Origin: Candidatus Bathyarchaeota archaeon B26-1
Lineage (GTDB): Archaea > Thermoproteota > Bathyarchaeia > Bathyarchaeales > B26-1
NCBI GenBank assembly: GCA_001593925.1
Contig: LUCD01000005.1
Span: 1 to 19,576, forward strand
Direction: 5' to 3'
Length of the DNA: 19,576 nucleotides
Below are positions 6,493 to 14,775 of this stretch, one piece after another. The position numbers and the translations under genes are program-made. The notes beneath the pieces are model-generated. The model was not told the DNA's origin. It searched no databases and worked only from the letters and a program-made list of their open reading frames with translations. The stretch's first letter is position 1; every line of letters starts with the position of its first letter.

Positions 6493-7179
6493 CTAAGGCG
6501 AAGCTGATGTGAAGTGTCTCATCGAGCCTATGTGGAGGGGCATCTCCTCTATGAAGTTTCTCAGCTGGAGTATGGGGACGACAGGCACGTCCATGTAGAA
6601 CTTGAAGGGGCCTTGAACGAGTGAGAGTATTACGGGAACAACAGTTAGTCTCCCTTTGATTTTGGGTATTAATCTGAGGTTTGGGAGGGCCTCGCTCAAG
6701 GCCTTCGTCCTCTCTATATGGTTCTCGACTATTCTCTTTATGGAGGATCCTCTCCAGTTCCGGCGCCAGTGCTTACAGTCCACAGAGATTACCGTCCTCC
6801 CCTTGTATGCGACTATGTCTACCTCCCACCTCCTACCGGACCACTTGAACCTGAAGCTTCTCTTAACGGAGAAGCCGCTGGCTTCAAATGCGAAACCTGA
6901 GATGTCCTCAAACTCAGACCATGTGAGGAAGGTGCAGACCCTCTCCAAGTCGGCTCCCATCTCAACGGCCTTAGCCGCCGCCATGATCCTCCGTTCACCA
7001 ACCATGTTTACGTCGCATCCTCTGACCGTGATCAAACCTTCATTCCCCAGACGCCGGATAGTCTCATAGACTGTTTGGATGGGCACCCTCGAGTCTTTGC
7101 TGAGAGCCTCGATTGTGGTGTGCGCCCCATCCCTTGTAAGCTTCAAAGCAGAGATCAAGACTTCACGGTCAACCATCAT
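6493..7179 (-). CDS. Winged-helix plus PD-(D/E)XK nuclease-like fusion protein
   Basis: The 228-residue protein starts with a winged-helix domain (about 5-58: IEALSKDSRVPIQTVYETIR, then LGNEGLITVRG). It continues with a restriction-endonuclease-like core. Helix LTWSEFEDISGFAFEASGF supplies E91, EVDIVAYKG supplies D121, and ISVDCKHW supplies D134 and K136, giving the E...D...D-x-K pattern of Mrr/Holliday-resolvase-type folds. The catalytic set looks intact, so it may cut DNA, though some archaeal members are thought to act as regulators. Two adjacent ATGs (7179, 7176) are both usable; no strong binding site is seen. It lies 63 nt after hdrB on the same strand. No methyltransferase gene is adjacent, so a classic restriction-modification pair is not supported. 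Confidence 0.75.
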   Translation of the reverse strand: MMVDREVLISALKLTRDGAHTTIEALSKDSRVPIQTVYETIRRLGNEGLITVRGCDVNMVGERRIMAAAKAVEMGADLERVCTFLTWSEFEDISGFAFEASGFSVKRSFRFKWSGRRWEVDIVAYKGRTVISVDCKHWRRNWRGSSIKRIVENHIERTKALSEALPNLRLIPKIKGRLTVVPVILSLVQGPFKFYMDVPVVPILQLRNFIEEMPLHIGSMRHFTSASP

Positions 7180-7242
7180 TCCAAGAACAATAGGGATGTC
7201 TTGGAGTAAAAATGTTGAGGGAAAATTGGGTTTTAGGTTTGT

Positions 7243-8118
7243 TCAGAGAACCTTGTCGAGTACCTTGTCGATCTTCACCTTGTGGGTTTGAACCGCCAGT
7301 TCCTTGGGGTCTGCTCCCAAAGCCAAGCACAGGAGCTCCGAGTAGTGGAGAATCGGCATATCGTAGGTCTCTTTGTACCTGCTCCTCATCTGGAGTTGAC
7401 CCATGTCCAACGCGACGAAACAGAAGGGACAGAGGGTAACTATACAGTCGGCTCCTGCCCTGGAAGCGTTTATGATCTTCTCCCTAGCTAGGTCGAGCGC
7501 CAACTCGTCTGAGTAACCTCTCAAGAGCCCCCCGCAACACTTCAGTTTATTCCGGTACTCGACGCTCTCAGCTCCCAAAGCCTCTATCAGATCGTCTAGG
7601 ATTCGAGGACGCTCTGGATCGTCGAGTCCCAGAAGCCCGCTAGGCCTCAACGCGTGGCAACCGTAGAACGCCGCGGCCCTCAAGCCGCTGAGGGACCTAG
7701 AGACGTTCCGTTTAAGCCGCTCTATACCCACATCCTCCACCAAGACTTGGAGGTAATGCTTCACGCTTCTACTTCCCAGAAACTCCTTCCCAACCTCCGA
7801 GAGAACCCTGTTTATCCTGTTCTTCAGATGCTCATCCCCTTTCAGCATGTTATTTGCGACTGAGAGGGACTCGAAGCACCCGGAACAGAGCGTGACCAAG
7901 TCTAACCCTGCCTCTTCAGCCAAACAGATGTTATAGGCGGCAACGGCTAGGCTCGTCTCCAAGTCTATGGACCGTACGGGTGGAGGAGCACAGCACGTCG
8001 TCTCAGCGAGATCGACGAGTTCAATCCCAAGCTTGGTTAAAGCCTTCCTGGCTGAGAGTTCGTAGTTCGGTTGGCGGGCGGGTATCGTACAGCCTAAGAA
8101 CAGGGCGTACCTCTTCAT
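7243..8118 (-). CDS. hdrB: Heterodisulfide reductase subunit B (HdrB)
   Basis: HdrB holds the active site that reduces the heterodisulfide CoM-S-S-CoB, or in non-methanogens another disulfide, on two unusual noncubane [4Fe-4S] clusters. The 291-residue protein carries both CCG-domain cysteine sets intact: C10, C42-C43, C78 and C81, then C154, C194-C195, C230 and C233. The length matches the family. The ATG at 8118 overlaps the hdrC stop by four bases (ATGA) and has GAGGG ahead of it, indicating translational coupling. It is the last gene of the mvhG-mvhA-hdrA-hdrC-hdrB operon. Because both cluster sets are complete, an active disulfide reductase is expected, but the natural disulfide cannot be read from the sequence. 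Confidence 0.95.
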   Translation of the reverse strand: MKRYALFLGCTIPARQPNYELSARKALTKLGIELVDLAETTCCAPPPVRSIDLETSLAVAAYNICLAEEAGLDLVTLCSGCFESLSVANNMLKGDEHLKNRINRVLSEVGKEFLGSRSVKHYLQVLVEDVGIERLKRNVSRSLSGLRAAAFYGCHALRPSGLLGLDDPERPRILDDLIEALGAESVEYRNKLKCCGGLLRGYSDELALDLAREKIINASRAGADCIVTLCPFCFVALDMGQLQMRSRYKETYDMPILHYSELLCLALGADPKELAVQTHKVKIDKVLDKVL

Positions 8119-8630
8119 TTTCGTTCCCTCCTCTCGTAGAGCTTGTTGAACCCTGTGGCTGAGAGTATCCTCGTCAAAGCCTCCACACCCGTCGGTTTGA
8201 GGGGAGGCAGACCGAGGGTTGACCTCTTCTTCTCCACGAACTTGGAGACCTTGATTATGCGGCCGTCCCTCAAAAGTGCTGATGCGAACTCTGAGTATAT
8301 CGGTGGGATGCGCCCCTCCTCAAAGGCGATGTTCCTCAGAGCATAGATCACCTCAGCTATCTCAACTTTCTGTGGGCATCTCTCCTGGCAGTTGTAACAG
8401 GAACAGCAGAGCCATATCGCGTCTCCAGAGATCACCTCATCCCTCTCTCCTAGAAGCGACAGCTTAATGAGCTCTCTAGGATTGAAATTTGGTGTAATCT
8501 TGGCTACTGGGCAGCTGCTGGCGCAGGTTCCGCACTGGTAACATAGCTTTATGGTTTCTCCTCCCAAACGGCTAGCAACCTCCTCGGGGAAGGACAAGCC
8601 GGCGGCCTTCTCCCTTTCAGCTCGCTCCAT
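8115..8630 (-). CDS. hdrC: Heterodisulfide reductase subunit C (HdrC)
   Basis: HdrC is the electron wire between HdrA and HdrB. It carries two ferredoxin-type [4Fe-4S] sites, visible as C-x2-C-x2-C-x3-C-P motifs in CYQCGTCASSCP and CCSCYNCQERCP. The ATG at 8630 gives 171 residues and has GAGGAGG about ten bases upstream, within the end of hdrA. The frame also permits a TTG at 8660 overlapping hdrA, which I consider less likely. It ends in a four-base overlap with hdrB. Identity rests on the two cluster motifs, the size and the position between hdrA and hdrB. Confidence 0.94.
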   Translation of the reverse strand: MERAEREKAAGLSFPEEVASRLGGETIKLCYQCGTCASSCPVAKITPNFNPRELIKLSLLGERDEVISGDAIWLCCSCYNCQERCPQKVEIAEVIYALRNIAFEEGRIPPIYSEFASALLRDGRIIKVSKFVEKKRSTLGLPPLKPTGVEALTRILSATGFNKLYERRERK

Positions 8631-8646
8631 CTCGGCACATCCCTCC

Positions 8647-11064
8647 TCAAACGCTTTCAATCAACCTTAACGGACCCATCTTCTCCAACCTCTCAACCAT
8701 CCTCCTCGCGGCCTCAGCGAACCTGGCTCCCTCAATATACACGACGTTGAGCATCTCCAGCCTCTCCGGCTCCACACCATACTCCTTCAGCAGAATCTTG
8801 GCGAGTTCAACCTTCCTCCCAGCTATCTGGCTGCCCACCTCGTAGTGGCAGCCGTCGCTCTTACATCCGACAACCATGACCCCCTGAGCTCCAGCTTTGA
8901 AGGCTTCCAAGAAATGCTGGACCTGGATTATTCCGGTGCAGGGGACCTTCATAACCCTGACGCTGGCCGGATACTGAAGCATAGCCATGCCGGAGGAGTC
9001 TACGGCGGCGTGGCCGCACTCGGAACAGCATATAGCCAAGACGAGGGGCTTCGAAGCCTTCACGGAGAGCAACGCCCTTATCTGGGTTAACATCTGATCC
9101 TGCCTCCAGTTCTTGAGTTCTATGGCGTTGAGGGGGCATGTTCCAACGCAGACGCCGCATCCTTCGCAGAGGAGCTCCGAGACCCGCGCCACGAAGTGTC
9201 CGTTACCCGTCTGGACAAGGCTTATCGCGTTGTATGGGCAGATAACCGGGCAGAACTCGCAGTCGCCGCAGTACTCCTCCTTAACCACGGCTGTCCTCTG
9301 GTCCTTGACTATCTTACCGTTCAACAGGAACTTCGCGGCTTTGATAGCTGCTGAGTGGGCGTGCAGAGACGATGTAGGAGCGTCCTTCGGGAAGACCGCT
9401 CCGCCGCAGATGAATACCCCCTTAACCTTCGTCTCGGTCGGCCTCAGCTTGGCGTTGTACTCCTTAAAGAACCCGTCTTCGCCGAGCTCTAACCCAAGAA
9501 TCTCAGCGATCTCCCCCGCGTCTTCAGCCGGCACAAAGGCTGAGGCCAAGACGACCAAGTCGGCTTCCAGCTCTAGGAACCGGTTCAGAAGCGCGTCTTC
9601 AACGTCCACGATTAACCGTTTCGTCTCCGGGTCCATGAAGACCTCAGTCGGCCTACCCTTAACGAACTTAACCCCTAACTCCCTAGCCCTCTCATAATAT
9701 TTCTCATGTTCCCTCCCCGTCGTTCTTATATCTATGTAACAGATCGTGACATCGATTTCTGGATGAGCCTCCTTGATGAGTATTGCATGTTTCAGGGAGA
9801 TCATGCAACAGATGCTTGAGCAGTAGGGGTTGTAACGTCTATCCCTAGAGCCGACGCACTGTATCATGACTATCTTCTTGGCGGGTTTGCGGTCTGAAGG
9901 CCTCAGGATCATGCCTCCCGTGGGGCCGAACCCATCGATCATCCGGGCGAGCTCCAGGTGCGTTATGACGTCTGGGTAGTCGTCGTAATGGTACTCCTTT
10001 ATGACGCTTGGGTTAAACTCTCTGAAGCCGACGGCAACTATTATGCTTCCAACGTTGAGACTCACGAGCTCAGCCTTCTGGTCGAGATTTATGGCGTCGG
10101 AGGGGCAGACCTCAACGCACCTAGCGCACTCATGGAACTTACAGGCATCCTCGTCAATGACGGGGACGGGCGGATAAACGTTCGGAACATTTATGTAGAC
10201 GGCTTTACGGGTCTTCAGCCCCGCGTTATAATCGTCCGGAACCTCTACTGGGCAAGCCTCGATGCAGAGGTTACACCCAACACACTTCGACTCGTCAACG
10301 TATCTAGGCCTCTTCTCCACAGTGACTCTATAGTTTCCCGGAACACCCTCAACCTTGACAACCTTAGCGTTGGTCAGTATCTTCAGGTTTGGAACCTCGC
10401 TTATGCCGGAGCGGTACACACACTTCCTAGAGGTGGGGGTAACCGTCTTAACATCCGAGGTGGAGGACTGTATGCAGATGGCGCAGTCATCGGTCGGGAA
10501 GAATGTGCCAGCACGGGCAGCTATACCCCCTAGAAAAGGCTCCTTCTCGATCAAGTACACCTCGAAGCCCAACTCAGCTAAGTCCATAGCCGCCTGCATG
10601 CCGGCTATGCCCCCGCCTATCACGAGGGCGGACTGGAGAACCGGAAACTCGATCTTCTCTATGGGCTCGAGAAGCTTGACGCGTTCAACCGCGGCTAGAA
10701 GCATAGCCTTCGCCTTCTCCGTTGCCTCTCGGGGGGTCTCACGGTGGGGCCAAGCGCAGCCATTCTTAAGGTCGACGACCTCTACGAGGTATGGGTTGAG
10801 GCCGGCTTCCTCGACGGCTTGGGCGATGTTTATCTCGCCGAGTTTCGGCACGCTCTCAGCAACGACAACCCTGTTGACCTTCCCCCTCTTGACGGCGTCA
10901 AGTATCTTCTTTATCCCTTCCCCGCGCCAGAACTCGCTACTCCTCTCTACGAGGACCACGCCCGGAATCCCTTTCACGTAGCCCATTATTGCGTCGAAGT
11001 CCAAGATTTTCGGGAGCTGGCCTCCACAGTCGGAGAGGAAGACCCCAACCTTAACATTCTCCAT
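8647..11064 (-). CDS. hdrA: Heterodisulfide reductase subunit A fused to MvhD (HdrA-MvhD)
   Basis: This 805-residue protein is the flavin-bifurcating hub. The FAD domain shows GGGIAG at 150-155. C403, C415, C419 and C420 form the HdrA-specific cluster motif. Ferredoxin-like sites are C261/264/267/271, C308/313/316/320, C599/602/605/609 and C633/636/639/643. From about residue 672 the sequence becomes MvhD, the [2Fe-2S] subunit that links the hydrogenase to HdrA, with CCSEC (679-683), C709, and GCKSDGCHYE (C734, C739). The fusion explains why there is no separate mvhD. Compared with methanogen HdrA, the FPTDDCAIC region is followed by about 20 extra residues including C215. The ATG at 11064 is preferred over TTG 11067, with GGTGA seven bases upstream. 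It follows mvhA closely. Confidence 0.95.
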   Translation of the reverse strand: MENVKVGVFLSDCGGQLPKILDFDAIMGYVKGIPGVVLVERSSEFWRGEGIKKILDAVKRGKVNRVVVAESVPKLGEINIAQAVEEAGLNPYLVEVVDLKNGCAWPHRETPREATEKAKAMLLAAVERVKLLEPIEKIEFPVLQSALVIGGGIAGMQAAMDLAELGFEVYLIEKEPFLGGIAARAGTFFPTDDCAICIQSSTSDVKTVTPTSRKCVYRSGISEVPNLKILTNAKVVKVEGVPGNYRVTVEKRPRYVDESKCVGCNLCIEACPVEVPDDYNAGLKTRKAVYINVPNVYPPVPVIDEDACKFHECARCVEVCPSDAINLDQKAELVSLNVGSIIVAVGFREFNPSVIKEYHYDDYPDVITHLELARMIDGFGPTGGMILRPSDRKPAKKIVMIQCVGSRDRRYNPYCSSICCMISLKHAILIKEAHPEIDVTICYIDIRTTGREHEKYYERARELGVKFVKGRPTEVFMDPETKRLIVDVEDALLNRFLELEADLVVLASAFVPAEDAGEIAEILGLELGEDGFFKEYNAKLRPTETKVKGVFICGGAVFPKDAPTSSLHAHSAAIKAAKFLLNGKIVKDQRTAVVKEEYCGDCEFCPVICPYNAISLVQTGNGHFVARVSELLCEGCGVCVGTCPLNAIELKNWRQDQMLTQIRALLSVKASKPLVLAICCSECGHAAVDSSGMAMLQYPASVRVMKVPCTGIIQVQHFLEAFKAGAQGVMVVGCKSDGCHYEVGSQIAGRKVELAKILLKEYGVEPERLEMLNVVYIEGARFAEAARRMVERLEKMGPLRLIESV

Positions 11065-11071
11065 CAATACT

Positions 11072-12526
11072 TCACCTTCTTATCTTCTTCAGGAGGTTCC
11101 TTTCACTATCGTAAATCTCGATCTCTAAGGGCATCTCCCCGATCGCGAAGTGGGTGGCACAGGCGAAGCATGGATCATACGCTCTGAAAGCCATCTCCAC
11201 CCTGTTCAGGAGGCCCTCCTCCACCCTGCCGTTGCGTATAAAGGCCTTAGCGGCGTCCCTTATCGACATGCAGATGCCGGGCATGTTATGCGTGGTGGCA
11301 ACTATCAGGTTGACCTTCTTCGCCAAGGCCTTCTCGTCCAATATATAATGGTGGATCAGGGTGCCTCTGGCGGCCTCCACTATACCGACCCCCTCACCGG
11401 GCTTTCCAGGCTTGTTCCTTATGTCCCTGCTCGTTATGGAGGGGTCTGTGACGAGCTCCAAAGCCCTTTCAGCCGCGTACATCAGCTCGATCAGCCTAGC
11501 CCAGTGGAAGGCTAGGGTGGCGTGGACGGGTTTGCCTCCAAGGGTCTTGTACATCCTCTCGTACTCCTCTTGGGCTAATGGCGTAGCCATGCCGTCCGCG
11601 GCGTTCAGTCTCCCGAGGGGGCCGACCCTGTAGACGCCGCTCTCAGGCCCGTCAACCAGCCCTCTCCATCCAACCTTCTTGAGGTATGGTAGTTTGACGT
11701 AGGTCCAAGGTTCAACATGCTCCTCAATAACCTCTAGGTACTCTGAGGGCTTAAACTTGAGAAACTCCTTTCCTTCAGGGTCAACTATCCTGACGTCGCC
11801 GTCGTAGAAGTTCACCTTATTGTTCTCGTCGACCGTTCCCATGTAGTAGGTTCTCAAGGTGTAGGGTTCACTCCTGATCATGTTCACGTAGTCAACGTTC
11901 TCCAGAACCACGTCGTTGAAGAGCTCCAGAGTGAACTTCGCGAATTCCACGCAGCTCTCCACCATCTCTTCGATCTCCCTCCTCTCCTCTTCTGAGAGGG
12001 GCTTAGAGACTCCGCCCGGCAGGGCGCTTACCGGGTGAGTAGCCTTCCCGCCTATTATGGCAGTGATCCTCTGTCCGTAGGCTCTATGCTTTATCACCTC
12101 CTTGCCGATCTTTATCCCAGCCTTCTCTATCACCCCTAGAATGTTCCTCTTAGCCGGGGGTGCGTCCGGTCCAACGATGAAGTCTGGGCCTCCGAGAAAG
12201 TAGAAGTGGAGTATATGGTCATAGATGATGTAGCCGCAGTATTCCAGTTCCCTCAGCTTCTTGGCGGTCTCGGTCGGCTCAACGTTGAAGGCCGCATCGC
12301 AGGCCTTCGCACTAGCCATGTGATGAGCAACAGGGCAGACCCCGCATATTCTAGGCGTTATGATGGGGAGGTCCTCCGCCCTCCTACCCTCACAGAACTT
12401 CTCGAAACCCCTCAGCTCAGGAACCTGTAGGTAGGCTTCTTCCACGTTCCCCTCATCGTTCAGAAATATAGTGATCTTCCCATGGCCCTCCAGCCTAGTG
12501 ATCGGGTTTATCACTACCTCCCTCAT
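11072..12526 (-). CDS. mvhA: [NiFe]-hydrogenase large subunit (MvhA type)
   Basis: This is the H2-activating subunit of a group 3c-like, F420-non-reducing hydrogenase. Both nickel-binding cysteine pairs are intact: RICGVCP (C61, C64) and DPCFACATH (C453, C456) near the C terminus. The 484 residues fit the family. About 25 residues follow the terminal motif (after H459) and are expected to be cut off by a maturation protease after nickel insertion. That protease and the Hyp maturation genes are not in this window. The ATG overlaps the mvhG stop by four bases and the gene ends a few bases before hdrA, so the subunits are made together. Confidence 0.96.
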   Translation of the reverse strand: MREVVINPITRLEGHGKITIFLNDEGNVEEAYLQVPELRGFEKFCEGRRAEDLPIITPRICGVCPVAHHMASAKACDAAFNVEPTETAKKLRELEYCGYIIYDHILHFYFLGGPDFIVGPDAPPAKRNILGVIEKAGIKIGKEVIKHRAYGQRITAIIGGKATHPVSALPGGVSKPLSEEERREIEEMVESCVEFAKFTLELFNDVVLENVDYVNMIRSEPYTLRTYYMGTVDENNKVNFYDGDVRIVDPEGKEFLKFKPSEYLEVIEEHVEPWTYVKLPYLKKVGWRGLVDGPESGVYRVGPLGRLNAADGMATPLAQEEYERMYKTLGGKPVHATLAFHWARLIELMYAAERALELVTDPSITSRDIRNKPGKPGEGVGIVEAARGTLIHHYILDEKALAKKVNLIVATTHNMPGICMSIRDAAKAFIRNGRVEEGLLNRVEMAFRAYDPCFACATHFAIGEMPLEIEIYDSERNLLKKIRR

Positions 12527-13461
12527 TTGACCAGTTTCCTCCGGAGAATAGACGCGGCAAGCGAGTACTTATAGAAGGTTCCCACAGGATCCACAATCTG
12601 TTTTATAACTTGTGGATCGGTGAGTGCGGATGCAAGCGCGTTCGTTATGGCGGCGCCTTGATCCGTCACGCGGGGCCCTGGACCGTTGCAGCCCGTACAT
12701 GGGATATTAGCCTTCGGGCACTGTGCATCGCATCCGGCCCGGGTTGCGGGGCCCATGCAGACGACTCCCTGATCCCAGAAGCAAGTCTTAAAGTCGTCTT
12801 CGATCTCGTAGATTCTCTTGATCTCAGAGACCTTCCTGTCCTTCTTCTCTCTTGGACACTCGTCGCAGACGGACTTGTTCGGCAGGAGGCTCGACCCTTT
12901 GGGGGGTAGGTTGCCGCTCAAGATGGCTTCTAGAGCTTGAATTATGCATGGGATTGGGGGTGGGCATCCGGATAGGAAGTAGTCAACCTCGACGGTTTGG
13001 GCCAAGGTCTTGAGGGTGTTGTAGAACTTGGGCAGTTCGAGTTCTCCACCCGCAACCTCCACAGAGGTCTCCGGGGTTACCGACTCAGGGTTTCTCGTTG
13101 AAGGAGTCTCAAGGTAGACCCGTTCAAATACGGAGTTCCTGTCCCAAAGGTTTGCTAGGCCTATGACTCCCCCTTCACAGGCGCATGACCCGAAAGCCAC
13201 GAGTATCTTCGATTTTCTCCTCAAGAGCTTAGCCATACGTTCGTTCTCTTCATTCCTGATAGCCCCATTGAAGAAGCATACGTCTATGCTCTTGTCAGGC
13301 ATGGCCTCGACATCCTTGTATTTTATGTCCATGGCTACAGGCCAGAAGACGATGTCAGCCTTCTCGACAACCTCGAGAATCTTCTCATTTATGTCAAGAA
13401 CCGCGATCTCACAGCCCCCGCAGCTGGCGGCCCAATAGAACGCAATCTTCAATTTCCCCAT
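12523..13461 (-). CDS. mvhG: [NiFe]-hydrogenase small subunit (MvhG type)
   Basis: MvhG carries the iron-sulfur clusters that take electrons from the MvhA nickel site to MvhD. The 312-residue protein has the proximal-cluster motif SCGGC (C14, C17), GSCAC (C93, C95) and GCPPPIPC (C166, C172). A cysteine-rich C-terminal half (C199, C202, C227, C235, C244, C248, C255, C258) fits the medial and distal clusters. No twin-arginine signal peptide is present, so it is cytoplasmic, as expected for group 3 enzymes. It is the first gene of the operon. The ATG at 13461 has GGTGG four bases upstream, and a TATA-like element lies about 40 nt upstream. Confidence 0.96.
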   Translation of the reverse strand: MGKLKIAFYWAASCGGCEIAVLDINEKILEVVEKADIVFWPVAMDIKYKDVEAMPDKSIDVCFFNGAIRNEENERMAKLLRRKSKILVAFGSCACEGGVIGLANLWDRNSVFERVYLETPSTRNPESVTPETSVEVAGGELELPKFYNTLKTLAQTVEVDYFLSGCPPPIPCIIQALEAILSGNLPPKGSSLLPNKSVCDECPREKKDRKVSEIKRIYEIEDDFKTCFWDQGVVCMGPATRAGCDAQCPKANIPCTGCNGPGPRVTDQGAAITNALASALTDPQVIKQIVDPVGTFYKYSLAASILRRKLVK

Positions 13462-13494
13462 TAAACCACCGGCCTACTAATTGAATGGCGACGT

Positions 13495-13506
13495 CTTTTT
13501 TAAATC
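13495..13506 (-). promoter_or_regulatory. TATA-like promoter of the mvhGA-hdrACB operon
   Basis: Minus-strand GATTTAAAAAAG lies between the proA stop and the mvhG ATG. It would start transcription near 13475 and leave a leader of about 14 nt with the GGTGG site. This suggests the hydrogenase operon can be expressed apart from proBA. Confidence 0.5.
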
Positions 13507-13529
13507 TTTCATAAATCCGGCGCTATTTT

Positions 13530-14771
13530 TCACTCTCTTATGTGGCCCCTTCCCAGAACGAAGTACTTCACAGTGGTCAGGTGCTGGACGCTCATGGGCC
13601 CCCTCGCGTGGAGCTTCTGGGTGCTTATCCCGATCTCTGCTCCTAGACCGTACTGGTTTCCGTCGGTGAACCTTGTAGAAGCGTTCCAGTAGACGGCGGC
13701 TGAATCGACGCCCCTGATGAATCTGAGGGCCTTATCAAAATCCGAGGTTAAGATCGCGTCTGAATGCTTCGTTCCGTACTTATTTATGTGGCGTATCGCC
13801 TCTTCCAAGCCGTCGACAACCTTCACACCTATTATCAGGTCGAGGTATTCCGTGTACCAGTCCTCCTCGGTCGCCGGTTTGACGTCTGGAACTATGCGCC
13901 TAGTCTCCTCGCATCCCCTAACCTCGACCCCATGCTCTCTCAGATGCCTGATTATGACGGGTAGAAACTTCTCGGCTACGTTTCTGTGTATCAGAACCTT
14001 CTCCGCCGCGTTGCATGTTCCAGGCCTCTGACACTTGGCGTTGATTATGATCTTCAAGGCCATGTCGAGGTCCGCGTCCTCCTCTATGTATATGTGGCAG
14101 TTACCCGTTCCCGTCTCTATCACTGGAACCTTGGCGTTCTCGATCACGGCTCTTATCAGGCCCGCCCCGCCCCTCGGAATCAAGGCGTCCACGTACCCCC
14201 TCATCCTCATGAGCTCCAACGCCGCACTCCTATCGGTCACGGGAACAACCTGAACAGCTCCATCCGGAACCCCGGCCTCCACAGCGGCCTCGCTGAGAAC
14301 CCTTCCAATAGCCAAGTTCGAGTTTATCGCGTCGGATCCTCCCCTCAAGATCACGGCGTTTCCAGACTTCAGACATATACCTGAGGCGTCCGACGTTACG
14401 TCTGGACGCGACTCATAGATAACCGCTATGACCCCCAAGGGAACCCGAATCTGCCCTATGATGAGGCCGTTGGGTCTGGTCCAGACCTTAACGATCTCGC
14501 CTACGGGGTCCGGTAGAGCCGCGACCTCCCTAAGACACTGAGCCATCTTGGCTACTCTCGCCTCGTTCAGGATTAGCCTGTCGAGCAAGGCTTCCTTGAC
14601 GCCTTTCCTCTTAGAGGCCTCCACGTCCTTGCGGTTGGCTTGGAGGATCTCCTCCACGTTCTTCTCTAGAGCGTCGGCCATCCGGTGGAGGGCTTCGTTC
14701 TTAACTTTGGTTGGGAGCTCCGCTAACTCGACGGATGCCTCCTTCGCCTTCTTACAGAGTTCAAGGATCAA
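13530..14771 (-). CDS. proA: Glutamate-5-semialdehyde dehydrogenase (gamma-glutamyl phosphate reductase)
   Basis: ProA reduces gamma-glutamyl phosphate with NADPH to glutamate-5-semialdehyde, the second step of proline synthesis. The 413-residue protein belongs to the aldehyde dehydrogenase superfamily. The catalytic cysteine is C253 in QRPGTCNAAEK. Other typical stretches are VIYESRPDVT (117-126), LRGGSDAINSN (142-152), and FTDGNQYGLGAEIGIST near the C terminus. The start codon is TTG at 14771, with GGAGTGA in the end of proB supplying the binding site; the gap to proB is four bases. Translation coupling with ProB makes sense because the intermediate is unstable. No proC is in the window. 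Confidence 0.96.
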   Translation of the reverse strand: MILELCKKAKEASVELAELPTKVKNEALHRMADALEKNVEEILQANRKDVEASKRKGVKEALLDRLILNEARVAKMAQCLREVAALPDPVGEIVKVWTRPNGLIIGQIRVPLGVIAVIYESRPDVTSDASGICLKSGNAVILRGGSDAINSNLAIGRVLSEAAVEAGVPDGAVQVVPVTDRSAALELMRMRGYVDALIPRGGAGLIRAVIENAKVPVIETGTGNCHIYIEEDADLDMALKIIINAKCQRPGTCNAAEKVLIHRNVAEKFLPVIIRHLREHGVEVRGCEETRRIVPDVKPATEEDWYTEYLDLIIGVKVVDGLEEAIRHINKYGTKHSDAILTSDFDKALRFIRGVDSAAVYWNASTRFTDGNQYGLGAEIGISTQKLHARGPMSVQHLTTVKYFVLGRGHIRE

Positions 14772-14775
14772 CCTT

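Noticed and set aside
9958..10533. 191-codon plus-strand open frame
   Set aside because: It lies entirely antisense to the well-conserved hdrA, and its translation resembles no family; it is a by-product of hdrA codon use.
10355..10981. 208-codon plus-strand open frame
   Set aside because: It is antisense to hdrA, low in plausible domain content and rich in Ser/Thr/Arg, as expected for a shadow frame.
7243..13461. Selenocysteine in the hydrogenase or Hdr subunits
   Set aside because: All nickel- and cluster-binding positions are encoded as cysteine, and no in-frame TGA interrupts the genes.
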